Of a stretch of DNA of 64,000 bases, positions 9,842 through 18,293 are shown piece by piece. Origin of the DNA: Actinopolyspora xinjiangensis (GTDB taxonomy: Bacteria > Actinomycetota > Actinomycetes > Mycobacteriales > Pseudonocardiaceae). A program made the translations under genes and the position numbers. The stretch is from NCBI RefSeq assembly GCF_900104475.1, contig NZ_FNJR01000010.1, positions 160,794-224,793 of the forward strand, given 5' to 3'. The stretch's first letter is position 1; each line of letters opens with the position of its first letter. A model generated the notes under the pieces. It was given only the letters and a program-made list of their open reading frames with translations, was not told the origin of the DNA and did no database searches.

Positions 9842-9892
9842 CTTTCACTCACCAGGATCTCCCGTGATCGGAGAGGTTTCGGTGAGTGAAAG
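9842..9892. repeat. Hairpin with 12-bp perfect stem at the SDR breakpoint
   Basis: CTTTCACTCACC (9842-9853) and GGTGAGTGAAAG (9881-9892) are perfect complements; TCTCC/GGAGA forms an inner stem. It lies directly where the SDR gene loses its 5' half. Related words occur at 56339 (GGTGAGTGAAA) and in the speE terminator at 59260 (GTGAGTGGGA), so it may belong to a dispersed palindromic family. Confidence 0.6.
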
Positions 9893-10002
9893 CTAGTGGT
9901 GGGGACTGACACGGGGCTGACAGCTCGTCGACTTCGCTCCCGGCAGCCCAACGTAGCGCGGGGGCGTTCATCGGGAACCGGGCTGCCCGGAGAGGCTGAG
10001 TG

Positions 10003-10653
10003 CTACCGCCTCAGCTCCTCGGAGAGCCGGGCCGCGTCACTTCCGTCCTCGTCACCGACCCCACGAGCCGCCAGCGCCTCCCCGAGCTCGTCGGCGTGCC
10101 GCAGCGTGCGGATCAGGAAGGGCACCGTGAACGCGGCCACCGACCGCCCCGCGTCGCGTGCCCGCTGGGCCTCGCGGGTCTGTCTCGCGATCACCGACAG
10201 CGCTCCCACCGCCTGGACGGTCAACCCGACCAGCAGTCCCAGCGTCTCCGGCCGGACCCCGAAGCGGCGCAACGGGGAGGCCGCCCGTTCGATCGCGGCC
10301 ACCAGGTCGTCGACCCTGGTGGTGAGGGTGAACAGGTTGGCGGCGCCGATGGCCACCAGCAGCCGCAGGCACACCACGGCGGCGCTGAGGGCGCCCAGCA
10401 ACCACCACTGCAACGCGAAGACGACCGCCAGCAGCACCAGCACCGTGCGCATGGTCCGCAGGACCACCCCGGGGCGCAGGCGTGCCACCGCGAACCCGAC
10501 GCACAGCACAGCCGCGCCGACACCGAGCTGCCACAGCCGGTCGAACACCACGATCAGCACGGCGAAGACCAGCAGTGCCAGGAACTTCCACCCGGCGGGC
10601 AACCGGTGCAGCGGACTGCGACCGGGTTGGTAGAGGCCGATCACGTTGCTCAT
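10003..10653 (-). CDS. bioN: Energy-coupling factor transporter transmembrane protein (EcfT/BioN-like)
   Basis: 216 residues with several membrane helices (LALLVFAVLIVVF, VLLAVVFALQWWLLG) and the two cytoplasmic coupling motifs of EcfT proteins near the C-terminus (AQRARDAG and ALAARGVG, the Ala-Arg-Gly type). It couples ATP hydrolysis by the adjacent ATPase to the substrate-binding BioY component. ATG 10653 overlaps the ATPase stop by ATGA, so the two are translated together. The assignment to biotin rests on bioY in the same operon. Confidence 0.88.
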   Translation of the reverse strand: MSNVIGLYQPGRSPLHRLPAGWKFLALLVFAVLIVVFDRLWQLGVGAAVLCVGFAVARLRPGVVLRTMRTVLVLLAVVFALQWWLLGALSAAVVCLRLLVAIGAANLFTLTTRVDDLVAAIERAASPLRRFGVRPETLGLLVGLTVQAVGALSVIARQTREAQRARDAGRSVAAFTVPFLIRTLRHADELGEALAARGVGDEDGSDAARLSEELRR

Positions 10654-11324
10654 ACCACCAGCTCCCGGTAGTACCGCAGCGCCTCGTCGGGCTCGTCGTC
10701 GGCGACGACGCGTCCTTCGTCGAGCACCACCACGCGGTCGAAGTCGTCGAGCAGCTCCAGGTCGTGGGTCACGAGGACGACCTGCTGTTCGAGCCCGCGC
10801 AGTCGTTCCGCGAAACGTCGTTTGTTGCGCAGGTCCAGCAGCGTCGTCGGCTCGTCGCAGACCAGCACGTCGGGTTCCAGGACCAGCATCGCGCACAGCG
10901 CGAGCAACTGCTTCTGCCCGCCGGAGAGCTGCTGGGCCGGATGCTCCGCGTAGCCCGCCAGGCCGTGCTCGGCCAGCGCCTCGGCGGCCCTGCGCTCCCG
11001 TTCGGCCTTGGGAATCCCCTTCCTGCGCAGTGAGAAGGCGACGTCCTCACCGGCGGTGGGCATGACTATCTGCGAGTCCGGGTTGGTGAACACGAAACCC
11101 ACCCGGTTGCGCACGCGTTTGCCGTCCCGGGCGGGATCCAGCCCGTCCACCAGTACCCGCCCCCGCGTGGGCAGCACCAGTCCGTTGATCATCCGGGCGA
11201 GGGTGGACTTGCCGGAACCGTTGGCGCCCACGAAGGCCACCCGACGCTCGTCCAGCCGCAACCGGACGTCGTCGAGCACCGTGTGCTCGCCGTAGGAGTG
11301 CCCGACTCCGTCGAACTCGATCAA
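10650..11324 (-). CDS. bioM: Energy-coupling factor ABC ATPase (EcfA/BioM-like)
   Basis: About 224 residues, an ABC ATPase with Walker A GANGSGKST near residue 37, Q-loop around FTNPDSQIVMP (the ECF-type Q-x-x-x region), signature LSGGQKQLLAL, Walker B VLVCDEPTTLLD and the switch His in VTHDLE. Start TTG 11324 (LIEFDGVGHSYG) is inferred because the family begins with I-x-F/x-x-V and GGCGGAAG lies upstream; the longer frame is not conserved. It provides energy for biotin uptake with BioN and BioY. Confidence 0.9.
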   Translation of the reverse strand: MIEFDGVGHSYGEHTVLDDVRLRLDERRVAFVGANGSGKSTLARMINGLVLPTRGRVLVDGLDPARDGKRVRNRVGFVFTNPDSQIVMPTAGEDVAFSLRRKGIPKAERERRAAEALAEHGLAGYAEHPAQQLSGGQKQLLALCAMLVLEPDVLVCDEPTTLLDLRNKRRFAERLRGLEQQVVLVTHDLELLDDFDRVVVLDEGRVVADDEPDEALRYYRELVV

Positions 11325-11365
11325 CCGAACTTCCGCCTTTCCGGTTCGCCTCGCGGCCCGCCGCT

Positions 11366-12508
11366 TCAGCGGACCAGCTCCCACATGGTGGCGATCCCCA
11401 GGCCGCCACCGGAGGACAGCGCGGCCATCCCCACCGATTCTCCGCACCGCAGCATCCGGTGGAACAGGCGCACCACCAGCACCGCGCCGGAGGCCGCCCA
11501 CGGGTGCCCCAACGCGATCGCACCCCCGTCCGGGCTGACCAGCCGCTCGTCCAGGCCCACGGCGTCCAGGCACGCCAGCACCTGCCCGGCGAACGCCTCG
11601 GTGAACTCCACCACCTCCGGGCGGCGTCGCTGCCGCCGCAGCACGGCGCGCATCGCGGGTACCGCCGCCGTGCCCAGCCGGTTCGGGTCGGAGCCCGCGA
11701 CCTCGGCGTCCAGCAGCCGCAGCCCCGGCACGCCGCTCTCCCGCCGCAGGCGTTCACTGGTCACCGCCACCATCGCGGCCCCGTCCGCGATGCCGCAGGA
11801 GTTCGCGGCCGTGGCGGTGCCGTCGGCGGTGAAGGCGGGCGGGAAGCGGCCCAGCCGCCGGACGTCGAACCCGGCGCGCGGTCGCTCGTCGCGCCCCACC
11901 CCGTTGACTGCGACCAGCTCCGCGTCGAACGCTCCCTCCTCCCGCGCGGCAGAGGCGCGCCGGTGGCTGCGCGCGGCGAACTCGTCCTGCCGCTGTCGGG
12001 TGATTCCGGCCTCGGCGGCGACCAGGTCGGCGGCGGGCCCCATGTCCGGATCCCCGACGTCGGGTGGTGCGAACGGCGCCCGCGAGTAGAACCGGGGAGG
12101 CTCGGTGGCGTCCCGTGGCCGCCAGGCGCGCCACGGTGCGGTCGAGGCGCTCTCCGCGCCGCCCGCCAGATAGCGTTCCCCGGCTCCGGCCGAGACCAAC
12201 CGGGCGGCGGTCACGATCGTGCTCAATCCGCTGGCGCACTGCCGGTCCACGGTCATGCCGGGGGTCTCGTGGCCGAGTCCGGCGCGCAGCGCCGCCACCC
12301 GGGCCGGGTTGCCACCAGGACCCCGGGTGTTTCCCAGCAGTACCTCGTCGACTCGCTCGAACCCGGCGTCCTCGCCGACAACGGCGGTGACGCTCGCCGC
12401 CAGGCGGTCGAGTTCGACGTCGCGCAGCGAGCCACCCGCCGTGCCGACGGGGGAGCGGCGCGCCGCCGTGACCACCGGTGTCAGCGGCCCCGCGGGCGCG
12501 GTGCTCAT
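11366..12508 (-). CDS. Thiolase-family protein (acetyl-CoA C-acyltransferase) with Ser replacing the C-terminal Cys
   Basis: 380 residues with the thiolase fold. The nucleophilic Cys is present (DRQCASGL, C91), as is the GHP His (ALGHPWAASGA, H335). The second cysteine of the usual C-x-G-G-G motif is replaced: the sequence reads LSSGGGLG, with Ser at ~365. Family members use that Cys as general base or acid, so activity may be reduced or redirected (for example hydrolysis or a different acyl transfer). It overlaps the acyl-CoA ligase by ATGA inside the biotin transporter operon, suggesting a role in CoA-bound acyl precursors such as pimelate-type chains. That role is inference. Confidence 0.88.
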   Translation of the reverse strand: MSTAPAGPLTPVVTAARRSPVGTAGGSLRDVELDRLAASVTAVVGEDAGFERVDEVLLGNTRGPGGNPARVAALRAGLGHETPGMTVDRQCASGLSTIVTAARLVSAGAGERYLAGGAESASTAPWRAWRPRDATEPPRFYSRAPFAPPDVGDPDMGPAADLVAAEAGITRQRQDEFAARSHRRASAAREEGAFDAELVAVNGVGRDERPRAGFDVRRLGRFPPAFTADGTATAANSCGIADGAAMVAVTSERLRRESGVPGLRLLDAEVAGSDPNRLGTAAVPAMRAVLRRQRRRPEVVEFTEAFAGQVLACLDAVGLDERLVSPDGGAIALGHPWAASGAVLVVRLFHRMLRCGESVGMAALSSGGGLGIATMWELVR

Positions 12509-13923
12509 CGCGCCACCTCCGAGGCCGCCCCCTCCGCCGCGAGCCACTCGCGCACCGCGTCGCGCGCGGGCTTGCCGGAGGAGGTGCGGGGCAGCTCGCC
12601 GACCGAGAGCCAGCGGCGGGGACGTTGTGCCTTCCCGAGGGACTCCCGCGCGACCCGGCGCAGTTCCACCGGGTCGGGATCGGCCCCGGGGTCGGGCTCG
12701 ACCACGGCGGTGACCAGGGAGCCGAACCTGGCGTGCGGCGTGCCCGCCACCACGACGTCGAACACTCCCTCGGCGGCGCGAAGCGCGTTCTCCACCTCCT
12801 CGGCGACCACGAGCGTGCCGCCGGTCTCGATCACCGCCGAGCCCCGGCCCAGCACCCGGAAGCCGTCCCGGTGCGAGCCGACCGCGAGATCGCCCACGCT
12901 GCTGAAACCGGGATCGGCGGGACACAACCGTCCTGACTCCAGGTGGCCGCTGAAACTCAGCGGAGAGCGCACCCACAGCTCGCCGGGCCCGTTCGCGGGA
13001 GCAGGGGCATCCGGTTCGCCGATGCTGACCTCGACGTGCGCGGCGGGGTGCAGCAGTCGGTCCGCGCCGCGCAGCGCCACCACGGAGTGCTCGGCCGAAC
13101 CGTAGTACTCCACCAGCTCACAACCGGGGAGCAGTTCGCCCAACCTGTTCCGGAGCTCCTCGTCGGACTTCGCCCCGCCGCACACGAACCTGCGCACCCG
13201 GCACGCCGCGAGCAGCCACGGCCGCCGTTCGAGCACCGCCAGCAGCGCTCGCAGCATCGAGGGCACCAGATGCACGGCGGTGGCCCTCGTGCACGCCTCG
13301 GCGGCCTCGGCCGCGGACCAGCGCTCCAGCAGCTCCACCTCGCAGCCGAGGTGCATCGCGTGCAGGGCGCCGAAGACGAACAGCGAGGAGCTCAGCGGTC
13401 CGGGGATCAGAACCCTGTCTTGCCCGGTCACCCCCACCTCGAAGGCGTCGAAGCTGTACCACCAGGAGCGCCGGGTGCGGGCCAGCACGCGGGCGCGGCC
13501 CGTACTTCCCGAGGTGGTGGGCAGGTAGAACAGGGTCTCGCCGTCGCCTCGCGGGACGACCGGCTCCGGATCGGCGCGGACGGGCCCCTCGACGAACACG
13601 TCGGGTGCGGCGTCGCGCAGCACCCCGGCGCGGTCGGCCTCGCCCCAGTCCGGGGCCGCCAGGAGGGTCGCCGCGCCGAGCAGGTCGGCGCCCAGCAGTC
13701 GGCACAGCCCGGTGCGGGCGTCCTCCTCGGCCTCGACGAACACGCGGCTGCCCGGCCCAGCCCCGGCTCGGGCGAGTTCGGTGGCCGCCGCGTGTGCCTC
13801 CGAACGGAGCTCGGCTCCGGTGATCCGCCAGGAAGGTGAGCTGACGGCGCGTGGCGCGCCGCCCGCCAGGACGGGCGGCGACGGCGGGACGGAGGGCGCG
13901 GTGGTGCCTGTGCGGGGGGTCAT
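12505..13923 (-). CDS. AMP-dependent acyl-CoA synthetase/ligase (ANL superfamily)
   Basis: 472 residues. It shows the ANL motifs: LPTTSGSTGRARV phosphate-binding loop (~residue 135), EYYGSAEHSVV (A5-type), VGDLAVGSHRDGFRVLGRG (A7/A8 hinge), and a C-terminal catalytic Lys in TSSGKPARD. It should adenylate a carboxylic acid and form its CoA thioester. It is shorter than long-chain fatty acyl-CoA ligases and has a reduced N-terminal domain. Position between bioY and a thiolase, with ATGA overlaps on both sides, suggests an acid linked to biotin metabolism, but the substrate cannot be read from the sequence. Confidence 0.87.
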   Translation of the reverse strand: MTPRTGTTAPSVPPSPPVLAGGAPRAVSSPSWRITGAELRSEAHAAATELARAGAGPGSRVFVEAEEDARTGLCRLLGADLLGAATLLAAPDWGEADRAGVLRDAAPDVFVEGPVRADPEPVVPRGDGETLFYLPTTSGSTGRARVLARTRRSWWYSFDAFEVGVTGQDRVLIPGPLSSSLFVFGALHAMHLGCEVELLERWSAAEAAEACTRATAVHLVPSMLRALLAVLERRPWLLAACRVRRFVCGGAKSDEELRNRLGELLPGCELVEYYGSAEHSVVALRGADRLLHPAAHVEVSIGEPDAPAPANGPGELWVRSPLSFSGHLESGRLCPADPGFSSVGDLAVGSHRDGFRVLGRGSAVIETGGTLVVAEEVENALRAAEGVFDVVVAGTPHARFGSLVTAVVEPDPGADPDPVELRRVARESLGKAQRPRRWLSVGELPRTSSGKPARDAVREWLAAEGAASEVAR

Positions 13924-14516
13924 CGAGCTGTCGAGGCCTTCCGGGGTGTGCTGTTCGGGAAGGCGCGGTGCACGGCGGCGGCCACCAGCGACACCACCAC
14001 GACCTTGGCGAGGTCGCCGGGTACGTAACGGAGCATGGCGATGCCCGCCGCGCGGAAGTCGCCGATGACCGCGGCCATGACCGGCAGCCCGACCAGGTAG
14101 TCCACGGCGATACCGGCCAGGTTGGCCACCAGCAGCACCGGCAGCGTGGGCTTGCGGGACAGGAACACGATCAGGCCCACCACGAGGGCGGAGAGGATCC
14201 AGCCGAACAGGAATCCCGCGCTGGGGCCGAAGAAGGGGGCTATTCCGCCGCGCCCACCGGACAGCAGCGGCAGGCCGAGCGCCACCAGGGTCAGGAACAG
14301 CACCACCGAGGCGGTTCCCCGGCGCGGGCCCAGCAGGCTCCCGGACAGCAGCGGCCCCAGGTTCTGCAACACGATCGGCGCCGCCGCGCCCGCCAGGTAG
14401 ATGCCGGGAAAGGTGCCGAGCACGGCGATGAAGGCGGCGAACACCACGATCCTGGCGAGATCCGCGGCCGGTTGGCGGTGCCGCGTGGCGGACCGCTGGG
14501 GAGTGGAGTCGGACAA
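13920..14516 (-). CDS. bioY: BioY biotin transporter, substrate-binding component
   Basis: 198 residues, six hydrophobic segments, with the BioY features PGIYLAGAAAPIVLQNLGPLLSG, a Gly-rich loop GRGGIAPFFGPSAGFLFGW and DYLVGLPVM. It binds biotin in the membrane and works with the EcfT and EcfA proteins encoded downstream. It is the first gene of the leftward operon bioY-ligase-thiolase-bioM-bioN, in which most genes overlap by ATGA. A short palindrome upstream (14634-14654) may be its operator. Confidence 0.93.
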   Translation of the reverse strand: MSDSTPQRSATRHRQPAADLARIVVFAAFIAVLGTFPGIYLAGAAAPIVLQNLGPLLSGSLLGPRRGTASVVLFLTLVALGLPLLSGGRGGIAPFFGPSAGFLFGWILSALVVGLIVFLSRKPTLPVLLVANLAGIAVDYLVGLPVMAAVIGDFRAAGIAMLRYVPGDLAKVVVVSLVAAAVHRAFPNSTPRKASTAR

Positions 14517-14633
14517 CGCTGCTCTCCTGTGCGAACGGTCGAAAGCGAGCTCACCCGGACGGACGGTACGCGACGTGGACTCGCCCGTTCCGGTGATACT
14601 TCCGCCGATCGGTTGACGGAAGCGGTGCGAACC

Positions 14634-14654
14634 TAACCGGCACCGGGCCGGTTA
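14634..14654. promoter_or_regulatory. Palindrome upstream of bioY, candidate operator
   Basis: TAACCGG (14634-14640) and CCGGTTA (14648-14654) are perfect half-sites with a 7-bp spacer, about 120 bp upstream of the bioY start. A biotin-responsive repressor (BioQ-like TetR protein or BirA) is a reasonable guess for the binding protein but cannot be shown here. Confidence 0.4.
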
Positions 14655-14878
14655 CAGAAAAGATCGCCCGCCGTTGTGGGGTTCCCACAACCGAGGAGGC
14701 AAGCCCGGTGACCTCTCGGGAACCGCCGAGCACCCGATCGTGGCGGGAGGACACGATCGGTTACGCCGGGCGCGGGCGTGGCCGGTTTCGCACCGTCCCG
14801 CGAGGGAAATCCGGAGGGTGTCCCGCAATGCCCGGCGCCTCGGCTGTGAGGTCCGGGAGTGTTCCGAGAGGTGTCACC

Positions 14879-15163
14879 GTGCTTTCGATGCTGCGCAACT
14901 ACGGAATGGATTCGGACAAGATGTTCGGGGCGGGGATGGCCTCGATACTCCTCGCGGTCGTCTCCTGGGTGGCCTCCCGTGGCCTGCGAGGAGAGGCTCT
15001 GGCTCGTGCGGACAGGTGGGGAATCTTCATCGGGGAGTGGGCGCCGACGTTCTTCGCGCTCGGTGCGGCCATGCGCGTGGAGGAGTACACGCACCCGGAG
15101 ATGCCCCGGCAGTCCGAACGTCAGCACGAACGGGACAGGAGTGTCTCCGAGTTCAGCGGATGA
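14879..15163 (+). CDS. Small two-helix membrane protein
   Basis: 94 residues from GTG 14879, preceded by GAGAGGTG. It has two hydrophobic segments (AGMASILLAVVSWVAS and EWAPTFFALGAAMRV) separated by the polar RADRWGIFIG, then a charged tail rich in Glu, Arg and Gln. Similar short proteins with the WGIFIGEWAPTFFALG pattern are widespread in actinobacteria and have no assigned function. It lies between the divergent bioY and convergent dinG units and is monocistronic. Confidence 0.75.
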   Translation: MLSMLRNYGMDSDKMFGAGMASILLAVVSWVASRGLRGEALARADRWGIFIGEWAPTFFALGAAMRVEEYTHPEMPRQSERQHERDRSVSEFSG

Positions 15164-15262
15164 GCGAGTCCCCTGGCTGAGCTCGGTGCCGGGCTGGGAT
15201 CCGATGGGGAGTGGGATCCCGGTGGGGAACCGCCGGTTCGGCCCCACCGCTGAACCCCGCCC

Positions 15263-17509
15263 TCACCGGTTCGCCGCGGCCTCGTCGAGCCGTCGCAGCG
15301 CTCCCCGCACCACCTGCGGGTCCTCGGTGCTCCAGAACGGCGGAAGCGAGGCACGCAGGAATCCCCCGTAGCGTGCCGTGCTCAGCCTGGGGTCCAGGAT
15401 CGCGATGACCCCGCGGTCGCTCGCCGAGCGCAGCAGCCTGCCCGCCCCCTGCGCGAGCAGCAGCGCGGCGTGCGTCCCGGCCACGGTGATGAAGCCGTTG
15501 CCGCCCCGTGCCGAGATCGCCTGCTGTCTGGCGGAGGCGAGCGGATCGTCCGGCCGGGGGAAGGGAATCCGGTCCATCACCACCAGCTGCAACGACCGGC
15601 CCGGGACGTCCACCCCCTGCCACAGCGACAGGGTGCCGAACAGGCTGGTCGCCGGATCTCCGGCGAACGAGTCGACCAGCTGCGAGGTGCTGTCCTCGCC
15701 CTGGCACAGCACCGGAGTGGACAGTCGTTGCCGAAGTTCCTCGCTGGCCTGACGAGCGGCGCGCATGGAGGAGAACAATCCGAGGGTGCGCCCGCCCGCC
15801 GCGGTCACCAGTTCGGTGAGTTCGTCCAGGTACGCCTCGGGAAGACCGTCCCTGCCCGGTTTCGGCAGGTGCCGCGCCACGTAGAGGATGCCGCTGCGGG
15901 GGTAGTCGAACGGCGAGCCCACGTCCAGCCCCACCCAGCTCGGTTCCGAACCGTCCGAGGGAGGCTCCTGCGCCGTCGCGGTGTCGGTGGCCGGTCGAGC
16001 CTCCCGCCGCGGCGGCAGTCCCCACTGCGCCGCCAACGTGTCGAACGAGCCGCCCAGCGCCAGCGTCGCCGAGGTCAGCACCGTGGTGCGCTGTTCGAAG
16101 AGGCGTTCCCGCAGCAGTCCGCCCACCCCCAGCGGTGCCACCCGCAGCGAGGGAGCCCTGTTGTTCTCCGCGCTGACCCAGATCACGTCGCGCCGATCCT
16201 GCTCCGGCTGGTCGAACGCCGCCAGCAACCGGTCCGCCGTGTCACGGATCTCCTGGGTCGGCGCCAGCGCCAGCTTGCGCGCGCTGCCAGTCTCCACGTC
16301 CTCGCGCTGTTCCGGTCCCAGCGCGCTCACGCACGCCGTCGCCGCCTCGCGCACGGTGGACAGCGCCGCCGCCAGCTGTTCGGGAAGTTCCCGCAACCGG
16401 CCGGGCTCGGTTTCGCCGAGCAGGAACTCGAGCCCCTCGCCCGCCTCGTTCAGGCGGTCGGCGACCTCCTCGTCCACCGCGCGCCCGCACTTCCTGGACG
16501 CCTGCTTGATGGCGTTGCCCGAGAGCTCGCCGCCCGCCGCGTTGGTGACCCGGTCGACCAGGTCGTGCGCCTCGTCGATCACCACCATGTCGTGCTCGGG
16601 CAGCACCGGACGCTCATCCAGCGCGTCGATCGCGAGCAGGGCGTGGTTGGTGACCACGATGTCGGCGCGCCCGGCCTCGTTGCGCGCCTGCTCGGCGAAG
16701 CAGTCCGCACCCACCGGGCAGCGGTGGGCTCCCAGGCACTCGTTGCCGGTCACCGAGAGCTGCCGCCAGGCCCGCTCCGAGACGCCGGGCACGAGTTCGT
16801 CCCGGTCGCCGGTCTCGGTTTCCGAGGCCCATTCGTGAACCCTTCGCACCTCGCGTTCCAGTGAGGAGGCGGCGAACGGGTCGAACAGCGCCCCTTCGTC
16901 CGGTTCCTCGGGGGCGTTGCCGTGCACCCGGTTCAGGCACAGGTAGTTGCGCCTGCCCTTGAGGATCGCGAACGTGGGCCTCCTGCCCAGCGAGTCGGCC
17001 AGCGCGTTCGCCAGGCGTGGGAGGTCGCGGTCCACCAGCTGGCGTTGCAGCGCGATCGTCGCGGTGGAAACCACCACGGTGGTGTGCGCGGCGACCGCGT
17101 GGCGGATGGCCGGGACCAGGTAGGCCAGCGACTTGCCCGTGCCGGTCCCCGCCTGCACCGCGAGGTGCTCGCCGGACTCGATGGCGTGCTCGACGGCCTC
17201 GGCCATGGCGGTCTGCCCGTCACGGGGAGTGCCGCCGACGGCCCGCACCGCCTCAGAGAGCAATGTGGACAGATCGGCCGGTTCGACGTCGGTTCGCTTG
17301 GTGGCTGCCCCCTGCGCCGTTCCGCCCGGTCGCGCCGCGCCGCCCGCGTCCGAGCCGGTCGTGAGGTCGCGCGGCGGCCCGGCGGGTTCCACCCCGGGAG
17401 GTTCGGAACTCGGCTCAGAGCTCGTCAGCTCCGGAGGCAGCTCCTCGGTGCCGTCGGGCTCGAAGACGTCGGGAACGGACCAGTTGGGAACGGATGCTGG
17501 CACGGTCAC
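15263..17509 (-). CDS. dinG: DinG-family ATP-dependent DNA helicase (XPD-like, Fe-S)
   Basis: 748 residues. Helicase motif I (AGTGTGKSLAY) is near residue 122, motif II is DEAH (VVIDEAHDL), and motif VI is QGAGRLLRS. Four cysteines (C196 area YLCLNR, then CLGAHRC...C of ~C260-C272) match the Fe-S cluster domain of XPD/DinG helicases. The first ~75 residues are a low-complexity, Pro/Gly/Thr-rich extension. It unwinds DNA 5'-3' and is linked to replication-transcription conflict or R-loop processing in relatives. It lies downstream of pncB and pncA; in M. tuberculosis dinG follows pncB directly. Confidence 0.92.
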   Translation of the reverse strand: MTVPASVPNWSVPDVFEPDGTEELPPELTSSEPSSEPPGVEPAGPPRDLTTGSDAGGAARPGGTAQGAATKRTDVEPADLSTLLSEAVRAVGGTPRDGQTAMAEAVEHAIESGEHLAVQAGTGTGKSLAYLVPAIRHAVAAHTTVVVSTATIALQRQLVDRDLPRLANALADSLGRRPTFAILKGRRNYLCLNRVHGNAPEEPDEGALFDPFAASSLEREVRRVHEWASETETGDRDELVPGVSERAWRQLSVTGNECLGAHRCPVGADCFAEQARNEAGRADIVVTNHALLAIDALDERPVLPEHDMVVIDEAHDLVDRVTNAAGGELSGNAIKQASRKCGRAVDEEVADRLNEAGEGLEFLLGETEPGRLRELPEQLAAALSTVREAATACVSALGPEQREDVETGSARKLALAPTQEIRDTADRLLAAFDQPEQDRRDVIWVSAENNRAPSLRVAPLGVGGLLRERLFEQRTTVLTSATLALGGSFDTLAAQWGLPPRREARPATDTATAQEPPSDGSEPSWVGLDVGSPFDYPRSGILYVARHLPKPGRDGLPEAYLDELTELVTAAGGRTLGLFSSMRAARQASEELRQRLSTPVLCQGEDSTSQLVDSFAGDPATSLFGTLSLWQGVDVPGRSLQLVVMDRIPFPRPDDPLASARQQAISARGGNGFITVAGTHAALLLAQGAGRLLRSASDRGVIAILDPRLSTARYGGFLRASLPPFWSTEDPQVVRGALRRLDEAAANR

Positions 17510-17680
17510 CGACGCTACCGCAGCGGTCCCACACCATCGCAGCCGTCCGCGCCGCGAGGAGCCGCCGTCCGGTGCGCCCCCTCAGGGGGCACCACCCCGA
17601 CGAGTGCGCGCCCGGAGGAGCCGGGTCGCGGGGAAGCCGTTCCACGCCGGAGCCGAGCGACCTCGTGCGGCTCCCGCCGC

Positions 17681-18238
17681 TCAACCCCGGACCACCGGCT
17701 CACCGGACAGCTCGACCCCGGCCTCGCGCAACTGGCGCAGCGCGCCCTCCACCGTCTCGGGGGCCACTCCCGCCGTCAGCCCCAACAGCACCCGAGTGTC
17801 GAACCCCGCGGCGGCGGAGTCCAGCGCGGTGGCACGCACGCAGTGGTCGGTGGCCAACCCGACCACCTCGACCTCCCGCACGTCCCGGGCGGTCAACCAC
17901 TCCGCCAGACCGTTGCCCTCGAAACCGGAGTAGCCGTGGCTGTACTGCCCCTTGGAGAACACCGCGTCGATGGGGGCCACGTCCAGCTCCGGGTGGAACC
18001 CGGCCCCCGCGCTTCCCGCCACGCAGTGCACCGGCCAGGAGGTCACGAAGTCGGGGCTGTCCGAGAAGTGCTCCCCCGGGTCGATGTGGTAATCGCGGGT
18101 GGCCACCACATGGTCGTGGTCCGAGTCGGCCAGCAGCCGCGAGATCGCGGACGCCGTCTCCGCGCCGCCGTCCACCGCCAGCGCACCGCCCTCGCAGAAG
18201 TCGTTCTGCACGTCGACGACGATCAGCGCCTTGGACAT
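17681..18238 (-). CDS. pncA: Nicotinamidase/pyrazinamidase (isochorismatase-like)
   Basis: 185 residues. The catalytic triad is visible: Asp in VVDVQNDF (~D9), Lys in SKGQ (~K97) and Cys in LATDHCVRA (~C139). Metal-binding Asp/His appear in RDYHIDPGEHF. It deamidates nicotinamide to nicotinate, feeding the adjacent PncB in NAD salvage. ATG 18238 is preceded by GGAGG at 5 nt, which favours it over the ORF start at 18250. In M. tuberculosis pncA lies far from pncB-dinG, so its position here is a functional clustering. Enzymes of this family activate pyrazinamide. Confidence 0.93.
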   Translation of the reverse strand: MSKALIVVDVQNDFCEGGALAVDGGAETASAISRLLADSDHDHVVATRDYHIDPGEHFSDSPDFVTSWPVHCVAGSAGAGFHPELDVAPIDAVFSKGQYSHGYSGFEGNGLAEWLTARDVREVEVVGLATDHCVRATALDSAAAGFDTRVLLGLTAGVAPETVEGALRQLREAGVELSGEPVVRG

Positions 18239-18293
18239 CGATACCTCCAACAGCCGAGTCGGGCCGCCCGTTCGCGGGGTCCGAACCGGAAGG

